Assembly: GCA_002286855.1 (NCBI GenBank)
Contig: NRSV01000010.1
Location: 248,001 to 312,000 of the forward strand
Source of the DNA: Bipolaris cookei
Taxonomy: Eukaryota; Ascomycota; Dothideomycetes; Pleosporales; Pleosporaceae
Direction: 5' to 3'
DNA: 64,000 nucleotides
The position numbers and the translations under genes are program-made. Of this stretch, positions 32,783-43,924 are shown piece by piece (the first letter of the stretch is position 1; every line of letters starts with the position of its first letter). The notes under the pieces are model-generated. The model ran no database searches and was not told the origin of the DNA. It was given only the letters and a program-made list of their open reading frames with translations.

Positions 32783-34975
32783 TCAATGCTTACAGAAACT
32801 ATACGTCTGCCTCTGCCACCCTTCTTCACTCTTCTTAAAAAACGCGATCCTCTCACGCATAAGCTTCAAGCGATGCTCATTCGCCTCCTGCACAGTCATC
32901 GGCAGCGCAAACTTGTCTTGTTTAAGATACGTGCGCACAAAGTCCATGAGTTCTTCTGGGAGCCAGCATTCACAATTGTTAGTGAGGCTAGGCTAACCGA
33001 GCTCGACAAGCATCTCGACGATATCCGAGGGCAGCTTTTCCAGTGCGGCCTGTTGGGCTGCCTTGCTGAATCCGAAGATGGACTCTGTGTACCAGTTCAT
33101 CTGCTGGGGCGGGATGTTTGCAGTTGAGATGATACGGTTTGTAGGATCAACGAGTCACAGGGCGATGAAGCGGCGGTGGCCGGGTTTGGCGGGGTCGATG
33201 AGTTTGAAAGAAGAGACGCGATGCTGGCTATTTGTTTGATTCGTTAGAATTCCAAAACTCTTCATTAACACAGTGCGCACTTACAAGACGTTGGGAAATG
33301 CCAAAAGGCGTCCCTGACGCGTTTGAACACTGCAGTAGTTTTGTAGACGAGGACCATTGCCGCACCCCAACGCGGTACCGTAGATCTGCTTCAGCCAGTG
33401 GTAGGAATCTTGTCCCACTTCAAACTCAGGCCACTCCTGAATGCCTTTGAGGACCTGCATACAGAATGAGAGGCTGTCACCTGTTATATTGTCGCTGTCT
33501 AAGTAATACAAGGCAGTGGCGCATTTTTTTTGTTCATTTGTCTCTCAACGTGCCACCCGCTAACTGGAAATTCCAGCTTTTCCGGTGTCAGTTCGATTGA
33601 GGCCATCTTCACAATGACCTGCAGTCCAGAAGCAGCGAATCTTTCGGTCAGACTTTGGTCAGGTTTCGGTGCGTAATCAACGTCTTTGAAGGGAATTGCG
33701 GGTATCTTTGGTTTTTGGAGCTTCTCCCACTTGTATTTCATGTAGTCCTTTTGGCGTCGTTTTTCATGATTGGCGTAGAATTCATCGTCAAAGCCTCTTT
33801 CTGCGAGTTCACTCATGTCGACATCTGCATCAGCACAAGTCTCGATGTTATCGGGAATCCAAAGGTGCATATCCTCATCACTGCAAAAGATCCCAGACCA
33901 GCTTTTTATTAAAGTCAAAGATACCAATTGGTGACTAACCTGGCATTCTCTGGCTTATCAGTCCGTATTCCAAGGCGACCGGCACCCTGATATTCATCAT
34001 AGCCAGTCGCCATCCGTAGACATTGATCCCACATAGGAATCGATGTCTCTATGAACGTCTCGATTGTGCGATAGATATCCGGGTATTTAGTAGGATGAAG
34101 GTTATTGATATAGCTAGTAAACTTGACTTTGCCACCTTCCCCGAAGGCCACATTGGCTGGTAGCCACTGATATGTATCCGACCAGTATTCTGGCGGAATT
34201 TGATGGTCACTAGACAAATTGAGATGCGGGGAGACTGGCTGGTTCGCGAGTACTATTTCGAGAGATTCGGATTCTAGTTTAGGAATAATGTCTCCCTTAC
34301 CAGCCCAATGCCTGATGGCGTCAGTCACACCAACTTTCTCTGCTTGAAATCCGCGACTTCGGCCGTAAACGAGCGGGCACATTGAAGGATGTACCAAGTC
34401 CTGTACCATATCGTCCGAGTTGGGGTGCCAGTCCAGGGAAGATGCACAGTCAGTTTTGAGTTTGTCAAATACACTGCGTAGATCTTCGTGGAGGTCGGCA
34501 GGCACAATGACATCAGACTTGACAATTGAAGCTGATGCGTCGAGCGTAGGGATGATTCCAGTCAGCTCAAAATACTTTGCTTTGCTGTGAAGTTCTTCAA
34601 TACACTTTCAAGGTGAGTCGAGGTGTCAAAGACGGGTGGCTCATCATCACTGGGCCACGCCTGTAACTTTGCGCAGGTCGCCAAGCTCCAAAAATCTGCG
34701 TCCGGTACTGCAAGGGCTTCTTTGCGCCATTTTGCTACAATATCTTCGTCGAAAACTTTCCGATGCCAGTTTTCTTTGTCAGTCAGCTTTTCTATGATAT
34801 CCATCATGGCAAGCTCTCGCACAGGCACGAGTTCAGACTGAGTTCCGGTACAATCGTTATGGGCACCTATGGGATAAAAAGGAAATTGAGTATTATCTAA
34901 CACCCTCAGTGGGCGTCCAAGCCCAGGATACTCATTGTTTGGTGCTGAGGGACTGCTCGCAGTATCGTGCGCCAT
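32783..34975 (-). pseudogene. DUF4246-domain protein gene with two frameshifts and a nonsense codon
   Basis: DUF4246 is a large fungal family of unknown function. Characteristic blocks appear in order: LTDKENWHRKVFD, YFELTGIIPTLDASA, VHPSMCPLVYGRSRGF, SYINNLHPTKYPDIY, SGWHVERQMN, CATALYYLDSDNIT, GRLLAFPNV, HRRFIAL and VQEANEHRLKLM. Three ordinary introns are intact (33881-33939, 33228-33284, 32956-32997). The frame breaks near 34606, where HLES must shift to reach CIEELHSKA. It breaks again in a run of eight T at 33524-33531, where NKK must shift to reach CATALYY. A TGA at 33155-33157 replaces a Trp conserved in the family (FIAL-W-LVDP). The homopolymer lesion could be a sequencing error, but the other two are not of that kind. 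Confidence 0.8.
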
Positions 34976-35549
34976 GTTTAGGTGTAGGCGTAGGCGATGA
35001 GCGTTCTTGAAGCGAACGCAGATGTGGAGTCTGTATAGAGACTAATGGCGAGGTATTGACGGCCTTTATATCAAAGCTGTTATATGGTCCTAGGCTTGTA
35101 CGCTGAGTAGTGTTGCTACGCTAGCGCAGACAACTCTAGTGCTGCCTGATGCTGTCGGCCTGGTGCGGAGATTGAGACGCTTTGGTGCTTTTCGGGGCTA
35201 GTACTGGGTACAGCTGGCAAGAAACTAGACGGCACAAAGAATCAATGGCAATAGGTGGCCCATATCTCTGATTTGCGGTGTCTTTACTGGCTGCCAGTGT
35301 AATATTACAAACTAAAAGTTTTGCAAGAGGATGAGTACATTGAAGAGTATCAGAGAGTGGTGCTTTCAGTCTAATAACGCCCCTGACTTGTGTAAGCACC
35401 ATCTTGGCACCCCCCCCCATGTCATCATGACTCGAGCTGGCAACCCCCAACATATGTACGTTTATCTGCATGGTGTTAAGCGACATAATATTCCCCTAGG
35501 CAGCACCACTACTACTCTTAAGTAAACGTTCCTCATCCATTCCCTCATC
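34976..35549. other. Intergenic region between DUF4246 pseudogene and GFA gene
   Basis: About 570 bp. A minus frame of 116 codons (35136-35486) has no recognisable motif. A run of nine C lies near 35409. It may be eroded transposon sequence, without proof. Confidence 0.35.
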
Positions 35550-36287
35550 ATGCCCTCGAGCAAAACCTTCCCAGCAATAACAGGAGGCTGTGTCTGCGGC
35601 ACCGTGCGCTACCGACTCCTCACCTCGCCTCTCTTCTGCTATGCCTGCCACTGCACCGACTGCCGTGCCTTTAGCGGTAGCGCGTTCGGCCTGTTCCTCA
35701 AGATAGAAATGTATAATGTCAAAGTCATATCGCCCACACTGCCAGCGTTTGTCAAGTCGAATAAACGACGCGGGTTCGTCGAAGTGCACGCTGAATGCCC
35801 CACCTGCCGGGTGCACATGTGGATGATGAGCGTTCGAGAGGATGAAAAGGCTGTGTACGATGTGAGAGTTGGTACACTTGATTTCCCAGATCTGATGGTG
35901 CCCGATCTGCATATTTATGCCGAGAGTAAGTTGGGCTGGATACGCTTGCCGGATGATGCGCATACACTGCCCGGGGGAGGCGATATGCGTAAGTTGTGGC
36001 CGAGGAGCAGCTTGGAGAGATTGGAGCAGTGTAATAGATGGGCCGATGGGGTGAAGCAGAGGAAGCGTGCTGCGTTAGTGGGGTCAAAGGCAACTGTGGA
36101 GAGTACGGAAGGAAGCGGAGAGGAAACTGGAAGAGAAGGAGACAAGACACCTACCGCTCTGGAGTTTAGCAACGAAAATGATCAAGAGTTTGAGACGAGG
36201 TTCAAAGAGAAGGAGAAGATCTTGCTAGAGCGGCTAGAGAAACTTCGGCTCAAGTTGAATGAGGAAGAAGTCAAGGCGAGTGAGTAG
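35550..36287 (+). CDS. GFA/CENP-V zinc-binding domain protein with charged C-terminal extension
   Basis: The 245-residue single-exon protein has the GFA family's zinc ligands: GCVCGTVRYR, CYACHCTDCRAFSGSAFG and CPTCRVHMW. The glutathione-dependent formaldehyde-activating family, to which the fold belongs, is a broad one and most members have no proven activity. The domain ends near residue 140. A roughly 85-residue tail is rich in Glu and Lys and ends in a predicted helix (KEKEKILLERLEKLRLKLNEEE), probably a coiled coil. That tail is not part of the usual 130-150 residue family core. No damage is seen. Confidence 0.88.
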   Translation: MPSSKTFPAITGGCVCGTVRYRLLTSPLFCYACHCTDCRAFSGSAFGLFLKIEMYNVKVISPTLPAFVKSNKRRGFVEVHAECPTCRVHMWMMSVREDEKAVYDVRVGTLDFPDLMVPDLHIYAESKLGWIRLPDDAHTLPGGGDMRKLWPRSSLERLEQCNRWADGVKQRKRAALVGSKATVESTEGSGEETGREGDKTPTALEFSNENDQEFETRFKEKEKILLERLEKLRLKLNEEEVKASE

Positions 36288-36444
36288 AAAGCAGTGGAGT
36301 CTGCTGAAACAGATGCAAAATAAGTTTAAGTCAGTCTACAAAGTAATGGTTGCGCACTAATCATATGGACTAAAAATATTACTGCGCGTATCTGAAATCC
36401 TTGCCAGATTCGACAATAATAATCTACATAATGTACATCAACTC

Positions 36445-38028
36445 CTAGGCCGTAGCGCTCTTGAAGGCATTTCGTACGGGCAAGAATGTCGGTATGCTAC
36501 TTTTCAATGCCGAAGCTACATCTGATGACTCAAAGCTTGACCGCAAGCCGTCGTGAATCTGGCCTCTACTTTGCAGAGCTTCCATGACCCGCCCGACATC
36601 ATTGCTCTTTTCAATCTCATACTCTTCAGCCGAGAGCAACAGAGTTTCTTCCCGTGTCCTGTTGATCTCCAGAGGCTCGTGCTCAATGGCGTCCGGCCAC
36701 TTTCCGGCCGCATAGAGAGCATCTTGGATGTCAGCCCATTGCACCGAGACGCCATTGAGCGTATAAGGTCTGACAGGGGTCTTCTTGAGGGCTTTTGGGA
36801 GAACCGAGCGAGCAATGTAGTGGTCGCGAGATTCGGCTTGGGTCTTGGCATCAAAGGCCTGCTCAAGAAGGTCAATTTCGCTTCGCTGTTGAGCAAGAAG
36901 TTGAGCATCCATTTCAAGATCTGACGCAGACCGAGAGGGGTCTGGATTCTGAAGTGCCTCGTCCAGAACTCGCGCTTGAGACCTCAATTCGTCCAGCTTA
37001 GCCTCAGCACCTGGCTCTTGAGCAGACGCTGCCTTTTTTGCGAGGCCTTGTTGCAGCTTCTTGAACTGTTCGGCTTTTCTGATTGCATATTGCAACTTGC
37101 GTAACCGGGTCTCGAGAGCTTCCTTGGTGGCCTTTAGGCTCTTCTGGTCGGCTTCGTTCTGATGGTGTCTCATCTTGAGCTTCAGGTCCATGGATCGTAT
37201 TTGGCCTTGCAGCCACTTGACGTTGTCAGTTGGCTTTTCCTTGGCTAGGCTCGCATTGGCTAGTGCATCGATTTCCTGCCAGCGCTTGTCTAGCACAGCG
37301 GTGGCCTTTTGCTCGCGCTTTAGCAGTTCCTCCGCAGCCTGGATACCATGCTCTTCTTGTATGCGCAGCACCTCTGCTAGATCAGCGCTCGTGTTGGCCC
37401 GCTGGTCCATAATCTTCTTGATGCGCTGCTTGCGATCCATGGAAACCATTTCCGGGTTCGTCTTGTCCCACGCAGTCTCGTGCAGTTTCCGGAACTCACG
37501 CAACTTGCGGAAAGCGCTGTGGCCCTGGGCAGGGGTGGGGAAGGTGACGACACAGTGAGGAACCCATTCGTCTGGGCGCAGGGCAGGCGGCTTCGAGTGC
37601 TTGCCAATGAAGGGCAGTTGGTCGAGGTGATGGTTCTGCAGACAATCAACAGCCAATCAATGCAGCCAGTGTGGGCATCGTACGTCTAGTAATTCCTGGA
37701 GAGAGTAGATGACCTGATTCGTCTTTGTGTTGCGGAAAATGTAGATTATTTCGCCATGCTTTGCCGTGCCTTCTGGGTCCACCACGTCGCGCAGGGTGTA
37801 GGGCTTGATGGGAGCATTCACATGCTGTCCCGTCGCCTGGCGCCTAGCCTTTTCATTGACAATAGTTTGCAGGCGGACGTGCTTGGGATTTGACTGGCGC
37901 TGGACATAGGCAGCGACCCTCCTCTGAAGCAATTCCTCGTGGACGGGTGTTGTGCGTTTTGCAACGGGGGCAAAAGAGATGGGCTTCAGTGGCGGCTTAT
38001 ACCGGAGCCGGGCGAGTGAGCGAGGCAT
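36445..38028 (-). CDS. MHR1: Mitochondrial large ribosomal subunit protein mL67 / MHR1-like
   Basis: Exons 38028-37684 and 37635-36445 join across a 48-bp intron to give 511 residues. The start MPRSLARLRYKPPLKP is basic and suits mitochondrial import. The conserved core has IYIFRNTKTNQVIYSLQELL, followed across the intron by LDQLPFIGKHSKPPALRPDEWVP, as in fungal Mhr1/mL67, a mitoribosomal protein that in yeast also promotes mtDNA recombination. A long coiled-coil region rich in Lys, Glu and Gln follows (about residues 165-360), then YTLNGVSVQWADIQDALYA. Filamentous-fungus homologs are longer than the 226-residue yeast protein. It is head-to-head with VPS38. Confidence 0.85.
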
Positions 38029-38377
38029 GGCTGCAGCGAGTGTGGTCGAGGCAATGGGCCAGCAGACAGGCCAACGGTGGGCATGCCATGGACGCAAGCA
38101 AAGATGCGAGAATCATTTGGATTGGGCGCACGGGCCCGGTACCACGCGGAATTGCCAACGACTCGTGTGCAGCGCGACTCCTCCGCGTGCGTATGTCTTG
38201 TCGCAGTCAGCGTCGACGTTTACAACACATATGTATTATGGGCAGCGCCGATGCCATTGCTGATGCGCCTGCTCTGCCGTCCCCGCTGTCCCTCCCCCTC
38301 CATCATGCACCCATGAGACGCCTACTGCTGCTGCACTCGCTTCTTATCTGCCCGTCTCCGCGACAGGCTGCCTAAAC
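38029..38377. promoter_or_regulatory. Shared divergent promoter of mL67/MHR1 and VPS38
   Basis: 349 bp lie between two start codons facing away from each other. I see no clear TATA box. Confidence 0.45.
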
Positions 38378-40365
38378 ATGGACGACGATCCGCTCACGAC
38401 GGCTGGCCAGCCCGACCCTCGTCCACCACGCGAGCGCCCGTGGTTGCTGCCATACGTGTGTCAGAAAGCTTCTGCCCATGGTTGACGTCGCTAACAAGCC
38501 TCCAGAACCGCAAGCTCAGGCATCTCCAAGGCATCACCATTCGCAACCTTACTCTGACCCCCAGCACCACAAAGTCACGCGGAAAGACCATTGACGATGA
38601 AGCCGTCCCGAGCACCTTCAAGTCGCCGACAAAGGCACTGGCATTGCGTGAGAGCAGGGGCCTGGCGCATTCCCGCTCATCCAGCGACCTCATATCACCC
38701 GACGATGCCATGCGGCGCAGCAATGGCTTGCGCGACCCCACGACTCCCCAGAAAGCAAATAGGCCTGCGACCGGGAGGGGCCTGCGTAGGCGCTCTACAA
38801 TGGAATGGACTAATGCAAGCCCATTGACTCGCCAGAAGAAGCTGGAAGACATCACTGCCGGGCGCATGGCCGACACCTTCTTTTCCCTGCATGTCGAGGA
38901 CCAGACGGACCCAATTTACATTTCCGAAGTCGTTGACAAGGCTATGAACCCAAACTTCAAGTTTTTCGATCTTGGCCCCTGTGGACCGGGCGTCACGCGA
39001 CTGGACACGCTCACGATCAGGGTGTGGGCCAAGAGCGAGACGATGCAGAACTGGCAATACCTGCTCGACTATACTGTACAGTTCCGCTCGCTCCAGTTCA
39101 TTGGCAAGACCCTTGAAGGCTTCAGACACCCTCTTCCACAAAACTGTGTTCTCTTCCATATGACGGACGGTATCTATACTAGCTTCATAGATCTACTAGT
39201 ACAGCAAAGGATGCGGCCAGAACTTCTTGCACCACCAAAAGAGAATCCCGATGGTCGATTACTTCCGTCTTCCTCTTACGACGCCCTCATGAGGCTTTCG
39301 ACGCTCGACGATTGCATACAAGACGCACTGACTACGCGAGACCGGATTGCAGACGAGATTGAGGGCATACTCGTGGCGAATAAAGAGGAGATATTCACAG
39401 TGGAATCGGTAGCCGAGACAGAAGAAAGTTTGCGGACAGTGCAGGCCGCGGTGACGGCCGAAAAGCGACGTGCCGCGGCTGCGCGAAGAAGACGCAACGA
39501 GCTGCAAGCCAACATCCTGGATCGGCGAGAGAAGATGAAGGCTGGGCGCGAACAGCAATTGAAAGCGAAGAGTGAAATCTCTGAACAAAGAGCCAATATC
39601 AGCCAAACTAAAGAGCATTTGGAAAAGACGCTAGAGGATATCACGGGCCAACGACGAAGGGTCTGCGAAGACTTGCTCAGGATATTCCCAATTGAGCCTG
39701 TGCCTGGCAAAGCTCTGACGTTTACAATACGGGGGCTTTTGCTGCCAAACTCTATTTTCGAGGATGCAAAGGAAGACATTACCTCTGCAGCACTTGGTTA
39801 CGTGGCCCAAGTTGTCAGTTTGCTCTCGCCCTATCTGTCCGTCATGCTGCCGTACCCAGTATCGTTACACGGGTCAATGTCGACGATTGATGATCCACTT
39901 GCCATTTCACAAAATCAACAAAACCACCAACGTACCTATCCCCTCTATATGAAGAATGTTGTGAGGTACCGGTTTGAATATGGTGTGTTCCTTCTCAACA
40001 AGAATATTGAGATTCTCTCAAACTCGCTGGGACTGCGGCCACTGGACATTCGCCACACATTGCCAAACCTCAAGTATCTGCTGTACGTGGCCACAGCCGG
40101 CAAAGGTGAACTACCGGCTCGCAAGGCGGGCGGTATCAAGGGCTTGTTGCGACAGGATGGTGTTCTCTCGCGGAAGGGAAGCATGGATAGCACCATGACC
40201 GCGAGCAGTGTTGGCACGCCCACGACTGAAGTGAAGAGAAGTTTAGAGATCGCTGGGAAGAAATTAGAGCAAGTCAAGGCCAATGGCACGCCTGCACATG
40301 GTATGGGGACACCGCAGCACAAGACTAATGTGCATCCTGGAAGCCGGCTTAGACCGTCGGAGTGA
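38378..40365 (+). CDS. VPS38: UVRAG/Vps38-like subunit of the PI3-kinase complex II
   Basis: Exons 38378-38455 and 38506-40365 join across a 50-bp intron (GTGTGT to CTCCAG, branch GCTAAC) to give 645 residues. The family partners Vps34, Vps15 and Vps30/Atg6 on endosomes and makes PI3P for vacuolar sorting and autophagy. The order is: a Ser/Thr-rich N-terminus, a C2-like region (TFFSLHVEDQTDPIYISEVV, FKFFDLGPCGPG), a long coiled coil (residues about 310-430, rich in Arg, Lys and Glu), then the conserved BARA2-type block (SAALGYVAQVVSLLSPYLSV, FLLNKNIEILSNSLGLRP, LLYVATAGKGE). It differs from Atg14, which has N-terminal Cys pairs not seen here. The tail is Ser/Thr-rich. Confidence 0.88.
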
Positions 40366-41086
40366 GCGTTGGGTGGCAGGCAGCGTATTCATGTTGTACG
40401 ATACGTGGTAGCGAGGTAGGGCTGATGGCTGTCCAGGCATGCATTGCGAAAGGGATAAACTGGCCATGACTGTATTTGTGTATCGGGGTAATCTACAACG
40501 CCCTTGGTTTTTTGTCAGATAGTAATACCCATTACCCCAGCTATGGCTTTGTCCTTTGGCTGGTATTACATATGTACACGCCCAGTACATGGCTCGTGGT
40601 AGACGGGCGGGACTGTTGCGGGCCGGGCCTCGTATCCGGGAATCGTGTCCGGGCTCAGGAAGGTCAACTACTCAGGATTGTGTCTCGGCCACAGACCTGA
40701 CAGCTCTCAAGGGAGGTCCTGGCGATACCGATGCTGACATAACCGTACCCCTGAGCCGCTTCGCGTAGTAGTAGTCGATCGGCGCAAATGCTTCATATTG
40801 CGCGGGAGTGTCACGAGCCCCACTTGTGGCTGGGAAATTGGCAGGGAAAGGAGTCGGTCGCTCGACGACGACTTTTGCTTGCATCGTCTGTGCCCACAAT
40901 AATAACTCCGGTAGATTGCTGGCGGCCTCACACTCCTTGCGTCCAGCGTCCTTCGGCCTTGGTCTCTTTTCCACGTGGTTGTTTGGACTGTATTTGCATT
41001 CGCATACATAATCACAGGCTTACCCAATCCTTCCTGCAACCCTTGTGCACTGCCCTCCCGCAATTGCTTATTGCTTCGGCTTCACA
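40366..41086. other. Intergenic region between VPS38 and LAG1
   Basis: About 720 bp holding the VPS38 3' region and LAG1 promoter. Minus-strand frames at 40672-40974 and 40707-41063 overlap in different phases and show no motif. Confidence 0.4.
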
Positions 41087-42666
41087 ATGACGGAACCGTT
41101 TCCTCCGCTGAATGGCGGACTGCCGCACAATCCTGCCCCCAACAGCGCACCCAGGCGCCGAAGGAAATCAAGTGCCCTCGGCGCTGACGTCCCTGGCGAT
41201 GTTGACGTCCCGTCCCTGGCTACATATCGATCTGTAACCCCTCCTCTGCACAGCCCAGTGACCATGGACTCGGTATGTGTTGTACCCTTTTTTTTTACAC
41301 AGAATTGCCATGAGGGAGAACCCTACGTGTGACTGACAAGCCTGTCAGAAATCAGACAAGTCGGGACGCCGCTCAAAACGAAAGACGACACGTCGATACC
41401 TCTCAAAGGCAAAGCGAATGTGCATTCGGCACACATGGTTGCTCCCCCTCGTTCTCTCCCTCACCATCATATCGCTATACCTCGTCTACCCTTACTCGTC
41501 CAACCCGCTGTCGGCCTGTCTCTTCCTGTCATACCCACTCGCACGCGACGACCCCCTCATCCCCTCCCACGTGCGAGCTGACCCCAATGCGCCCTTACAC
41601 TATGGCAAAGGCGGGCGGGATTTCGCTTTCGTTGGCTTCTACACCATTGTCTTGAGCTTTACCCGCGAGTTTTGCATGCAGCGTCTCATCCGCCCCATTG
41701 CTCTCCACTTTGGCATCAGGAATAGGGACAAGCAGTCGCGTTTCATGGAGCAAGCATACACTGCTCTGTACTTTGCTATCTACGGCCCGTTTGGTGTATG
41801 GATCATGTCGCGTACTCCTGTGTGGTACTTTAATACTACTGGCATGTATGAGGGATTCCCGCACCGAACCCATGAGGCAGTCGTAAAGGCGTACTATCTC
41901 CTGCAAGCTAGTTACTGGGCACAGCAAGCCATTGTGCTCATGCTGATGCTCGAGAAGCCGAGAAAAGATTTCAAGGAGCTGGTAGCGCACCACATCATCA
42001 CCGTCAGCTTGATCTGGCTCAGCTACCGCTTCCACTTTACCTACATAGGCATCGCCGTGTACATTACCCACGATATTTCCGACTTTTTCCTCGCTGTAAG
42101 TCCTGCATTCTCATCATCAAGCCACAGAGTCGACATACTGACATGACGGGCAAACGCAGTCGTCCAAATGCCTAAACTACATCGACTCCCCCATTGTCCC
42201 CCCTTATTTCTTTGTCTTCATGCTCGTCTGGGGCTACGCCCGCCACTACATCAATCTTAAAATCATCTGGTCCATCCTCACCACGTTCAAAACCGTCGGC
42301 CCCTTTGAACTCAACTGGGAAACCCAACAGTACAAGTGCTGGATCAGCCAATACATTACTCTCGGCCTCCTTGCTTCTCTGCAAGCAGTCAACTTGTTCT
42401 GGGGCTTTTTGATCTGCAGGATTGCGTACAGGTTTGTGGTGTACAAGGATATGGAGGATGATCGCAGTGAGTATGAGCCGACAGATGAGGAGACAGAGGC
42501 CAAGGAGAAGTTGATCAAGGAGGATGTGGCGGAGAAGGAGACAGAGACGCAGATGGAGAAGGTGGAGCAGATGGCCCCTGTGACGCCTGCTCCGGCGCAT
42601 CCGGTGGCGGTGGAGCAGGATTCGATTGGGTCAAGGGTGAAGCAACGGAAGAGTGGGAAACAATGA
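41087..42666 (+). CDS. LAG1: Ceramide synthase, Lag1/Lac1 type
   Basis: The ER enzyme joins a fatty acyl-CoA to a sphingoid base to make ceramide. Exons 41087-41272, 41349-42095 and 42160-42666 give 479 residues, all in phase 0. After a basic N-terminus (RRSKRKTTRRYLSKAK) come about seven membrane segments. The TLC domain carries the diagnostic Lag1p motif, with the catalytic pair in VAHHIITVSLIWLSYRFHF, then the nearby acidic pair in THDISDFFLA. The tail is Glu-rich and cytosolic. No damage is seen, and the size agrees with other filamentous fungal Lag1 proteins. Confidence 0.95.
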
Positions 42667-43582
42667 TTTTGCGTCTTGAAGGGGATATGAATGGGGCGGT
42701 GATGATGATGGGAACGCATGGGTTTGGGGGGATTAAAGGGTATTTAATGGTGACGAAAGGGGCTTTTCTTGGGGTTGAAGATGACGAGGTTTGTGGTGGG
42801 AAGAAAGGTAACTTAATGAGGGTCAAAAGGGTTGATTCCTTTCTACTTTTTATTTCTTTGCAAGCACACGGTCTTGTTGAATGATTGAATGGAGGGTGGT
42901 GGGTGTTTTTTTATGAGAATGTAATTTAAAATGCTGGCACAGTGGGCATGTCAATTTTCCTTCGCTTCTTTGCGTTGTTGGCTCTGGTGGCATAGGATGA
43001 TGTGGACAAAGGGTATTCAACTGGCTATTACGTCTTGGGAACTGATGAGGCTGTATGGAGGAGTAGTATATTTAATGGTAGTTTACATATGTGTGTACAT
43101 TGAACATGGCGAATACAACAGCGAGTATAATGCTTGAAATGATATGAACACAAATCAACAAAGGATATACACGGAGGACACATGACATGAGCAAAGCATA
43201 ATTCACACAAAACTTCAAGTAGCCATTCAATTATGAGAAACAAGCGAAGACTATCTATCTACGCGTACAAGAAAAAAAAGAAGAAGAAGAAGAAGAAATA
43301 AAATCCTGACCACGCAGCAAGCAAAGCAAAGTCAAAAAAAATGCTATACTACTTTCGAACCGTCTATTTCTATTCCCCTCCATCGCTCCTAAAAAAGACG
43401 AAGCAGACCAAGAGAATAGAAAGGTTTACATGTTGAAAAAGAAAAGACAGACGTCCATCCAAGTCGAGGAAAATGAAGAGGCGGAAAGAGGTGTATGTGT
43501 GACGACAAAAGCCGGTAGGTATATATGTCGGGGGTATCGTAGAAAGTAGTAGTATGTCGTCAATATTCGTCGTAGGGTGTGC
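42667..43582. other. Intergenic region with a GAA microsatellite
   Basis: About 915 bp between LAG1 and the next gene. It contains an AAG/GAA tract (about 43269-43303) followed by A-rich DNA. No gene is evident. The 64-codon minus frame at 43426-43620 has no motif. Confidence 0.4.
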
Positions 43583-43924
43583 TTAAACAATAAGCAGCTT
43601 CTCAACCTCGTGTCCAGCATTGCGCTCGCTAACGCGATTCCAAGCGGCGAAGGTGAGGGCGCCGCAGAGAGCCCACATGACAGGGACGGCAGCTTCGGTG
43701 GCGTCTATGGGAATAGCGAGTTAGAAAAGATGCTGGAGTAGTTGGGGTGTGAAGGGAAAGAGGGTAAGCGACGTACTGGGCCGTTCGGCTTGCGCAGCCA
43801 TTTCCATCATGCGTGGGGCGCTGCTGGAGGAGCTCGAGGAGTTGAAGCGCACGGCAGCGGGAGTGACGCGCTTGGCTGCGAAGACAGCGGAGACAGGGGC
43901 GCGGGCAGCGATGCGGGCGAACAT
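43583..43924 (-). CDS. Small single-pass mitochondrial membrane protein (predicted)
   Basis: Exons 43924-43777 and 43704-43583 join across a 72-bp intron (GTACGT to CCATAG) to give 89 residues. The N-terminus MFARIAARAPVSAVFAAKRVTPAAVRF is Arg/Ala-rich without acids, a typical mitochondrial targeting signal, and is followed by a Ser run. A hydrophobic segment (AAVPVMWALCGALTFAAW) could span the inner membrane, with a short charged tail (NRVSERNAGHEVEKLLIV). The size and layout resemble accessory subunits of respiratory complexes. I cannot name the subunit. A TATA-like word (TTTATATATATAAA, 43988-44001) lies about 65 bp upstream. Confidence 0.72.

Noticed and set aside
32786..33127. Plus-strand frame of 113 codons
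   Set aside because: It lies antisense to the C-terminal exons of the DUF4246 pseudogene, whose motifs are clear on the other strand.
34592..34632. A 29-bp intron explaining the first DUF4246 frameshift
   Set aside because: Too short for a fungal intron, and it would remove residues that continue smoothly into the next block.
43266..43305. GAA-rich tract as a functional element
   Set aside because: It is a simple microsatellite in non-coding DNA with no other sign of function.
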